A DNA stretch of 5,007 nucleotides from Microbacteriaceae bacterium UBA4731. GTDB taxonomy: Bacteria > Actinomycetota > Actinomycetes > Actinomycetales > Microbacteriaceae. Of the stretch, positions 1 through 4,643 are shown in pieces; the stretch's first letter is position 1; each line of letters starts with the position of its first letter. The DNA lies in the NCBI GenBank assembly GCA_002404115.1, contig DHJB01000045.1, positions 54,267-59,273 of the forward strand. The letters run 5' to 3'. The notes under the pieces were generated by a model. That model was given only the letters and a program-made list of their open reading frames with translations. It did not search any database and was not told where the DNA came from. The position numbers were made by a program, and so were the translations under genes.

Positions 1-528
1 GGCCTCGGCCGCACCGGGTCCATCTTCGCCTGCGACCTGGTCGGCGTCGTGCCCGACCTGTACCTGCTCGGCAAGGCGCTCGGCGGCGGCATCGTTCCGG
101 TCTCCGCGGTCGTCGGCAACACCGACATCCTCGGCGTGCTCAAGCCCGGCGAACACGGCTCGACCTTCGGCGGCAACCCGCTGGCGGCCGCTGTCGGCCT
201 CGCCGTGGTCAACCTGCTCGCCACCGGCGAGTACCAGGAGCTCGCCCGCTCGCGCGGCGAACGCCTGCACGCCGGACTCACGAAGCTGATCGGTCACGGC
301 GTCGTCGCCGTGCGCGGAGCCGGCCTCTGGGCAGGGATCGACATCGACCCAGAGCTCGCCCCCGGCCGCGTCGTTTCAGAGGCGCTCCTGGCGCGCGGCG
401 TCCTCGCCAAGGACACGCACGGTTCGACGATCCGGCTCGCGCCGCCGATCGTCGTGTCGGACGAGGACATCGACTGGCTCGTCGCGCAGCTCGCCGTGGT
501 GCTCGAGGAACTCTCGGCCGCTCGCTAA
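1..528 (+). CDS. rocD: Ornithine aminotransferase (ornithine--oxo-acid transaminase), C-terminal part
   Basis: Cytosolic PLP enzyme of fold type I that moves the delta-amino group of ornithine to 2-oxoglutarate, giving glutamate-5-semialdehyde in arginine/ornithine catabolism. The gene enters from the left edge in frame 1, and 175 residues are visible of about 400 usual for the family. The fragment opens with the GLGRTG segment. Lys25 in LLGKALGGG (codon 73-75) is the PLP-binding lysine. The block KPGEHGSTFGGNPLA (residues 48-62) is the ornithine aminotransferase form of the class-III motif and is the main reason for choosing this enzyme over acetylornithine or GABA aminotransferases. The C-terminal small domain carries RLAPP at residues 145-149, also class-III typical. 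The stop is TAA at 526-528, and a strong hairpin follows, so this is probably the last gene of its transcript. No frameshift or missing key residue is seen in this part. Confidence 0.9.
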   Translation, partial: GLGRTGSIFACDLVGVVPDLYLLGKALGGGIVPVSAVVGNTDILGVLKPGEHGSTFGGNPLAAAVGLAVVNLLATGEYQELARSRGERLHAGLTKLIGHGVVAVRGAGLWAGIDIDPELAPGRVVSEALLARGVLAKDTHGSTIRLAPPIVVSDEDIDWLVAQLAVVLEELSAAR

Positions 529-537
529 CAAGCGCGA

Positions 538-578
538 CCCGGTCGTCGCCTGGCGTATGTCGCCCGGCGACGACCGGG
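538..578 (+). terminator. Strong inverted repeat after rocD, likely transcription terminator
   Basis: Two 18-base arms, 538-555 and 561-578, pair with a single mismatch around the 5-base loop TATGT (556-560). It begins 10 bases after the rocD stop. No run of T follows the stem, so it is not a classic intrinsic terminator. GC-rich stems without a U tract are nevertheless the common form in actinobacteria. It lies directly upstream of the next promoter, which fits a separator between two transcription units. Confidence 0.75.
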
Positions 579-579
579 C

Positions 580-608
580 CTGACGGCATCGCCGAATCGT
601 TCTAGGCT
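580..608 (+). promoter_or_regulatory. Sigma-70-type promoter of the esterase gene, leaderless
   Basis: A -35-like CTGACG (580-585, four of six matches to TTGACA) is followed after 17 bases by a -10-like TAGGCT (603-608). The ATG of the esterase begins at 616, 7 bases after the -10 element, so transcription would start at or next to the A of ATG. No Shine-Dalgarno sequence precedes the ATG. Spacing, the absent SD and the preceding terminator together support a leaderless mRNA, which is frequent in actinobacteria. Confidence 0.55.
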
Positions 609-615
609 GGCTGCC

Positions 616-1578
616 ATGTTCATTGACCTGCCGGAATCCGAGCTCCGCGCCTACCGCAGCGCCCAGGCCGACCCTGCCGACTTCGACGAGTTCTGGGCCG
701 CCACCCTGGAGCAGGCCCGGAGCCACGAACTGACCGTCACGGTGACCCCGGTCGACGCTGGACTGGCCACCCTCGACGTCTTCGACGTCAGCTTCCCCGG
801 TTTCGGCGGCCAGCAGGTCAAGGCCTGGTTGCGCATCCCGGCCGGGGCGGCAGGCCCGCTGCCGACCATCGTGCAGTTCCACGGCTACGGCCGCGGCCGC
901 GGGCAGGCGTTCGAAAACCTGCTCTGGGCATCCGCCGGCTTCGCGCACTTCGACATGGACACCCGCGGCCAGGGCTGGGACGGCAGCACGGGCGACACCG
1001 CCGACGAGGCGGGCAGCGGCCCGCAGGTGCCGGGCTTCCTCACCCGCGGTCTCGACTCGCGCGCAAACTACTACTACCGCCGCGTGTTCACGGATGCCGT
1101 TCGCGCCGTGGCCGCCGCCCGCACCCTCGCCGTGGTCGACCCCGGCCGGGTCGGCGTCGTGGGCATCAGCCAGGGCGGAGGCATCGCGCTGGCCGTCTCC
1201 GGCCTGGTTCCCGATCTGGCCGCGGTGGTCGCGCGGGTGCCGTTCCTCTGCGACTTCCCGCGGGCATCCGTCATCACCGACGCGCTGCCATACAAGGAAC
1301 TCGGCCAGTACCTCGCCACCCACCGCCACCGCGTCGAACAGGTGCACGGCACGCTCGCCTACTTCGACGGCGTGAACTTCGCGAAGCGGGCGAACGCGCC
1401 GCTCACGATCACCGCGGCGCTGATGGACTCGATCTGTCCGCCGTCGACCGTTTTCGGGGCGTTCAACAACTACGCGGGGCCCAAGGAGATCACGGTCTGG
1501 CCGTACAACGGGCACGAGGGCGGCAACTGGGAGGACGACGCGCTCGCGCTCCGCGCCTTCCGCACGCACCTGGCCTGA
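616..1578 (+). CDS. CE7-family acetyl esterase (acetylxylan esterase / cephalosporin C deacetylase type)
   Basis: Alpha/beta hydrolase of carbohydrate esterase family 7, which removes acetyl groups from xylo-oligosaccharides and often from cephalosporin C. The product has 320 residues, the usual family length (about 320-325). CE7 marks appear in order: an N-terminal segment with DFDEFW (residues 22-27); HGYGRG (89-94), whose Tyr is expected near the oxyanion hole; the family signature RGQ (117-119); the nucleophile elbow GISQG (183-187) with catalytic Ser185; Asp271 in LMDSICPPST; and His300 in NGHEGG, the HE signature. The triad is therefore complete. There is no signal peptide, so the enzyme should act in the cytoplasm, as is usual for CE7. 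The ATG at 616 is chosen because the leaderless promoter points to it and the protein then starts as family members do. Neighbours say nothing about its substrate. A role in taking up and deacetylating plant-polymer fragments is inference. Confidence 0.92.
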   Translation: MFIDLPESELRAYRSAQADPADFDEFWAATLEQARSHELTVTVTPVDAGLATLDVFDVSFPGFGGQQVKAWLRIPAGAAGPLPTIVQFHGYGRGRGQAFENLLWASAGFAHFDMDTRGQGWDGSTGDTADEAGSGPQVPGFLTRGLDSRANYYYRRVFTDAVRAVAAARTLAVVDPGRVGVVGISQGGGIALAVSGLVPDLAAVVARVPFLCDFPRASVITDALPYKELGQYLATHRHRVEQVHGTLAYFDGVNFAKRANAPLTITAALMDSICPPSTVFGAFNNYAGPKEITVWPYNGHEGGNWEDDALALRAFRTHLA

Positions 1579-1590
1579 GCCGGCACTGGC

Positions 1591-1603
1591 GGGCGCGACG
1601 CCC
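1591..1603 (+). other. Small GC hairpin between esterase and oxidoreductase genes
   Basis: Arms 1591-1595 and 1599-1603 pair perfectly (5 bp) around CGA, 13 bases after the esterase stop and just before the next -10 element. It could be a weak terminator or merely GC-rich chance, since such short stems are common at this base composition. Confidence 0.25.
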
Positions 1604-1609
1604 CGCGCG

Positions 1610-1615
1610 GATACT
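1610..1615 (+). promoter_or_regulatory. Putative -10 element of the LLM oxidoreductase gene, leaderless
   Basis: GATACT at 1610-1615 matches four of six bases of TATAAT and ends 6 bases before the ATG at 1622, the same geometry as the promoter of the preceding gene. No Shine-Dalgarno sequence lies before the ATG. The -35 region is unconvincing (TGGCGG at 1587-1592 with 17-base spacing), so this call rests on the -10 position and the lack of an SD. Confidence 0.4.
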
Positions 1616-1621
1616 GGGCGC

Positions 1622-2521
1622 ATGACGGACTACGGTCATGACCTGCTGTTTGGAACGTTCACCACGCCCGCGGCCGGGAACGCCGCCGCCGTCCTCGACC
1701 TGGCCGGGCTGGCCGAGCGGTCGGGCCTCGACCTCGTCACCTTCCAGGACCACCCCTACCAACCCCGCTTCCTCGACGCGTGGACGCTGCTCTCCTTCGT
1801 CGCCGCGCGGACCGAGCGCATCCGCCTGGCCCCGAACGTGCTCAACCTGCCGCTCCGCCAACCGGTCGTCATCGCCAGGAGTGCCGCCAGCCTCGACATC
1901 CTGAGCGGCGGCAGGGTCGAGCTGGCGCTCGGCGCCGGCGCGTTCTGGGACGCGATCGAGGCATCCGGCGGCCGCAGGCTCACCCCTGGGCAGGCGGTCG
2001 ACGCCCTCGAGGAGGCGATCGCCGTCATCCGCGAGGTGTGGGCCGTCGACCGGCCCGGCGGCGTGCACGTTCAGGGTGCCTGGTACACCGTCGACGGGGC
2101 CAAGCGCGGGCCGGCCCCGGCCCACGACATCGGCGTGTGGCTGGGCGCGTACAAACCGAGGATGCTGCGGCTCACCGGCCGGGCGGCCAACGGCTGGGTG
2201 GCGTCCCTCGGCTTCCTCCCGGGCGGCCCGGCCGAGCTGGCCGGCCTGAACGCCCGCATCGACGAGGGTGCCGCGGCCGCGGGGCGTGACCCGCGCTCGG
2301 TGCGGCGGCTGCTCAACATCGGCGGAAGCTTCGCCGCGAACGGCGGGGGTGTGCTGCACGGCCGGCCGGGCCGGTGGGTCGACGACCTCGCCGCGATGAC
2401 GCTGGAGCACGGAATGAGCGGGTACATCCTCGCCACCGACGACGCCGCTACCGTGCAGCGATACGCGGAGGAGGTCGCGCCGGCGCTGCGCGCGCTCGTG
2501 GCTGCCGAACGGGCACACTAG
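1622..2521 (+). CDS. LLM class (luciferase-like) flavin-dependent oxidoreductase
   Basis: TIM-barrel oxidoreductase or monooxygenase of the bacterial-luciferase superfamily, using reduced FMN or F420. The actual substrate cannot be read from the sequence. The 299-residue product shows the family order: first strand LLFGTF (8-13), GLDLVTFQDHPYQPR (35-49), the conserved barrel stretch of ARTERIRLAPNVLN and PLRQPVVIARSAASLD (62-92), SGGRVELALGAG (95-106) in the cofactor-binding region, and GVWLGAYKPRMLRLTGR (171-187) followed by GWVAS. The form LAPNVLNLPLR with SGGR-LGAG is typical of F420-type LLM members of actinobacteria, so F420 is a reasonable but unproved choice. The start at 1622 gives a normal N-terminus. 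The 43-base gap from the esterase holds its probable own promoter. The C-terminus (APALRALVAAERAH) looks complete, yet the stop TAG at 2519-2521 touches directly the remnant of an unrelated gene, so the stop itself may lie at a recombination joint. Confidence 0.9.
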   Translation: MTDYGHDLLFGTFTTPAAGNAAAVLDLAGLAERSGLDLVTFQDHPYQPRFLDAWTLLSFVAARTERIRLAPNVLNLPLRQPVVIARSAASLDILSGGRVELALGAGAFWDAIEASGGRRLTPGQAVDALEEAIAVIREVWAVDRPGGVHVQGAWYTVDGAKRGPAPAHDIGVWLGAYKPRMLRLTGRAANGWVASLGFLPGGPAELAGLNARIDEGAAAAGRDPRSVRRLLNIGGSFAANGGGVLHGRPGRWVDDLAAMTLEHGMSGYILATDDAATVQRYAEEVAPALRALVAAERAH

Positions 2522-3163
2522 CGAGCACCACCGTCCTGCAAATCCTGGCGTCTGAAGCGGAACTGGCGCGGCGCGGGCACGTGCAGGCCGTCAGCCAGTC
2601 CTGGCCAGGCCCCCGCAAGATCTCCATCGTCAACGGCAAGGGCGGGGTCGGCAAAACCCTCACCACGGCGATGCTCACTGCCGTGTTCGCCCGGCACGGC
2701 GGCGCCCTTGTCCTGGCCTGGGACAACAACGACACCCGCGGCACCGTCGGCTGGCGCACCGAGAAAGGCCCCCACGACGCCACCGTGCAGGACCTCCTCC
2801 CCGCCACCGGCCAACTGCTGTCGCCGTCCTCGCAGATCTCCGACCTGGCCCGGTACGTGCACCACCAGACCGGCGACAAATACGACGTGCTGCGCTCAAA
2901 CCCGGAACTGCTCGCGACCAAGCCGCGGATCACCCAGGACGACTTTGACGCGCTCCACTCGGTTGCGGCCAGGTACTTCCGTCTGGTGTTCTTCGACTCC
3001 GGAAACGACGAGTCCGCGCCGCGGTGGCTGCGCATGATCGACCACACCGACCAGCTCGTCGTGGCGACCACGGCGCTGGGGGAGTCCGCCGAATCCGGCG
3101 CCCTCCTGCTGGAAGCGCTTCACGAACGCGACGAGTACTCGGCCGCGCTGGCCGGAACGCGCC
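2522..3163 (+). pseudogene. ParA/MinD-like P-loop ATPase, truncated at the C-terminus and probably the N-terminus
   Basis: Fragment of a ParA/MinD-type ATPase, the family that segregates plasmids or chromosomes or positions membrane machines. In frame 1 it reads a short N-terminal stretch with ILASEAELARRG, then KISIVNGKGGVGKT at about 2617-2658. The latter is the deviant Walker A box with both lysines. LAWDNNDTRG (Walker A' region) follows near 2715, and LVFFDSGND (Walker B) near 2983, then DHTDQLVVATTA. The roughly 210 residues cover the nucleotide-binding core only. Coding signal ends at about 3150-3163, where the frame turns into Arg/Pro-rich noise although it stays open to a stop at 3528; members usually continue another 80 or more residues. 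There is no ATG. The first usable start is GTG at 2581 without a Shine-Dalgarno sequence, and the reading frame is natural even upstream of it, right up to the stop of the LLM gene. I infer a 5'- and 3'-deleted remnant, perhaps from a plasmid or integrative element. A shortened but expressed protein from 2581 remains possible. Confidence 0.75.
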
Positions 3164-3460
3164 CTGGCCGTGGTCCTCGTCGTCCATCTTGCGTACCTCT
3201 CTGCCGGGACCGGTGTCGGTGCGCTGCGCCTGGACCAGAGCCTGCAGGCCGTCGTGATGACCATGACGGGCAACGACGCCGGCTTCACCCGGCGCGGCCT
3301 CACTCCGCCCGACCCGAAAATGCTCGGCATCTGGTTGGGCTTCTGGGTGGTCCTGGTCGCTGTGACGCTGGGCGGCTCGTTCATCCTCACCAGCCGGCCG
3401 AAACAAGCCGCTGCTGCCGCTCTCCGGCGGCAGGAACAGGTCGACTTTCATCGCGCCTGA
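3155..3460 (+). pseudogene. Fragment of an unrecognised membrane protein with two predicted TM helices
   Basis: From 3155 to about 3400 frame 2 of the + strand carries coding signal: by hand count 73 of 82 codons end in G or C. The product has two hydrophobic stretches, RALAVVLVVHLAYLSAG at the start and LGIWLGFWVVLVAVTLGG near 3329-3379. They are joined by a hydrophilic loop containing MTGNDAGFTRRGLTPPDP, and TSRPKQ follows the second helix, so the loop and tail would lie on the same side of the membrane. I do not recognise the family. The only start, GTG at 3170, falls inside the first helix and has no Shine-Dalgarno sequence, so the 5' end is missing. After about 3400 the third-position bias drops (11 of 19 codons) although the stop comes only at 3458-3460, and the opposite strand becomes coding. 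It is therefore probably cut at both ends. Alternatively, its first strand (ALAVVLVV) could be the continuation of the ParA-like gene after a one-base frameshift near 3152. Confidence 0.5.
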
Positions 3461-3970
3461 CTCCACCCGCACCACGATGGCATCGATCCAGAGCTCAGCC
3501 ACCCCTACCCTCGCCACCCCGACGGTGAGAACAGAGGGCCACGGTACAGACAACACCGCCACGGCTTCGCGCCCGTGCCGTTCCCACAGCGTGAATGAGT
3601 CCTCACCAACGGTCACGATCATGCCCCGCGAGTACCGACGCCAGCCAGAACCGGCCAGATCAGGCTTCAACGACTTCACATCAACCGACGCGGTTTCAGT
3701 CTTGAACACCACGAAAGCGCCACCCGGATGCGTCGCCGCGAGGGCGACCCGCACAGATCTCAACTTGTCGTTCGTCGCCCGACGAACCAACAACGCCACG
3801 ATCACAACTAGAACGATTGCCACGCCAGTCAGAACAGCGATCCACGGGCCCGCGGCCGTGCCGCCCGTCGCACCGCCAAGAATCCGAGGCACCGTCACCG
3901 AGACGATCACAAGAACAATCGCGACCTTGGGGGCAAGGTAGCCCCACCGCAAGGAACTACGCTTCAGCAT
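3392..3970 (-). pseudogene. Two-TM membrane protein with soluble C-terminal domain, 3' end lost
   Basis: Last gene of the RHS-tip cluster. ATG at 3970-3968 has a strong Shine-Dalgarno sequence (GGAGGAG, 3981-3975, then AAGA) and overlaps the preceding gene by 7 bases. Predicted TM helices lie at residues about 13-33 and 43-63, followed by the basic VRRATNDK and a soluble, strand-rich domain of some 125 residues (SVRVALAATHPGGAFVVFK, GMIVTVGEDSFTLWE, SVPWPSVLTVGVARVG, AIVVRVESGAMKVDLFLPP). The layout resembles actinobacterial PH-like membrane proteins, but I see no diagnostic motif. Natural sequence runs to about residue 190-193 (SSGLFRPAG, near 3400). Beyond this the frame stays open to 2930 but reads as antisense noise across the opposite-strand fragments, so the true C-terminus was lost or replaced. 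A role as partner or immunity protein for the RHS tip is inference from position. It could still be translated with a foreign tail of about 150 residues. Confidence 0.65.
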
Positions 3971-4398
3971 TCTTCTCCTCCCCCCTCGGCGCGCTGCGCC
4001 AGATACGCGGCAACCCGATTCCGGCGCTCCTTCGAGCTGATCGCCGGCGCTCCCGACTCGCGAACCACCAGGCCAGTGGGGCCATCCACCTCGTCATATT
4101 GCAGATCGACACCGCTGCCCGTCGTGTACCCGGCAGCTAACTCCTTGTGCCCGCGTTTGATCATCATCAGGCCCGCGAACAGTGCGAAAGCAACGACTAA
4201 TCCACTCGCGGCGATCAGAGACGCGATATACGGGTTCTCAACCCATGAGCGCGTGATCACGATCATGAGGCCAAGCGCGATTCCTAAGGGAAGAATCACG
4301 GCCGCTGCGCCGAGGGTCAGGTTTGACCATCGCCACGCAGTCCATCCGGGCAGGACAACCCGCGTTCGGAACCCCTGTTTGTCGCCTGTCATGATCAC
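3964..4398 (-). CDS. Small two-TM membrane protein with AGYTT motif, candidate partner of the RHS tip
   Basis: Product of 144 residues starting at GTG 4398-4396, or 142 from ATG 4392. GTG is preferred because GGTGGG (4411-4406) stands 7 bases upstream as a Shine-Dalgarno sequence and the start overlaps the end of the tip reading frame as GTGA. TM helices are predicted at about residues 28-49 and 56-80, with a short extracytoplasmic turn SWVENPY between them. Then comes the basic KRGHKELAAGYTTG (81-94), followed by YDEVDGPTGLVVRESG (101-116) and a charged tail. I recognise the combination ELAAGYTT plus VD-x-x-TG-x-V-x-R as recurrent in uncharacterised actinobacterial membrane proteins, but know no assigned function. 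Position directly after a polymorphic-toxin tip, with coupled translation on both sides, makes an immunity or accessory role plausible. The GC content is lower than in the left half of the window, as for its cluster. Confidence 0.8.
   Translation of the reverse strand: MIMTGDKQGFRTRVVLPGWTAWRWSNLTLGAAAVILPLGIALGLMIVITRSWVENPYIASLIAASGLVVAFALFAGLMMIKRGHKELAAGYTTGSGVDLQYDEVDGPTGLVVRESGAPAISSKERRNRVAAYLAQRAEGGGEEC
3971..3981 (-). promoter_or_regulatory. Strong ribosome binding site for the last minus-strand gene
   Basis: GGAGGAG at 3981-3975 followed by AAGA places a near-perfect Shine-Dalgarno sequence 4 bases before the ATG at 3970-3968. It lies inside the Gly-Gly-Glu-Glu codons ending the upstream gene, whose stop TGA (3966-3964) falls after the new start. 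This fixes the start and indicates translational coupling. Confidence 0.8.
4395..4398 (-). promoter_or_regulatory. GTGA start/stop overlap coupling tip reading frame and two-TM gene
   Basis: The start GTG (4398-4396) and the stop TGA (4397-4395) of the continued RHS-tip frame share bases. Such 4-base overlaps are typical of translationally coupled operon genes. Here the overlap also shows that the tip originally ended at 4395 and not at the TGA at 4644. Confidence 0.7.
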
Positions 4399-4643
4399 CT
4401 ATCTGCCCACCGTGTGCCGACACCGTTAATCACGCCGGCGCCACTACCCATAGTTCCAAGAGCCCCGAGGCCTTGGTCGGCCGCATCTAAACCCCATTGT
4501 CCGACGCGCTTGAGAGCGCCGAGTTTCGCGATCCCTCCAGCAACGCCAAACATCAAGGAGACGGCGCCAAGACCGCAGCCCCCCCATTCAGCGCCTGTCT
4601 TAGCTGTTGAGCAATCGATGCCGACGGAAACAGCCGACGCGGC
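4395..4643 (-). pseudogene. In-frame continuation of the RHS tip beyond a premature TGA
   Basis: After TGA at 4646-4644 the very same frame continues open for 82 codons to TGA at 4397-4395. The product reads as protein, beginning AASAVSVGIDC, then EWGGCGLGAVSLMFGV with a second hydrophobic Gly-rich stretch, LGALKRVGQWGLDAADQG, and a Gly-rich end closing in TRWADR. The pattern of Ala/Gly-rich hydrophobic segments around a pair of cysteines (DC ... WGGC) is what I know from C-terminal tips of actinobacterial RHS proteins. The segment also ends exactly in the GTGA overlap with the next gene. I infer that both parts were one protein and that a single base change produced the TGA. The only internal starts (TTG/ATG within SLM) would leave about 53 residues without a convincing Shine-Dalgarno sequence, so a separate gene is less likely. 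Confidence 0.7.

Noticed and set aside
376..1623. Long open frame on the minus strand opposite the end of rocD and the esterase gene
   Set aside because: Arg/Asp/Gly-rich low-quality sequence without motifs, antisense to a gene with an intact catalytic triad. Long antisense frames are expected at very high G+C.
1490..2518. Open frame on the minus strand opposite the LLM oxidoreductase
   Set aside because: Composition is Arg/Pro/Gly/Glu-rich with no recognisable domain, and it mirrors the GC-rich third positions of the real gene.
2374..2520. Extension of the ParA-like frame upstream into the oxidoreductase gene
   Set aside because: The translation there is Arg-rich frame-shifted noise inside a conserved LLM C-terminus. 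Natural ParA-like sequence starts only after 2521.
2600..2609. Perfect 10-base palindrome CCTGGCCAGG
   Set aside because: Short, inside coding sequence and GC-rich. No second copy or flanking structure supports a site function.
4390..4392. ATG as the start of the two-TM gene
   Set aside because: AGGTGA upstream stands only 2 bases from it, too close for a good SD. The GTG at 4398 has a better-spaced SD and the GTGA overlap. The difference is only two residues, so it is not excluded.
4395..4556. Independent small gene starting at the TTG/ATG codons (SLM) after the TGA
   Set aside because: No Shine-Dalgarno sequence, and the frame reads as continuous protein from well upstream of these codons.
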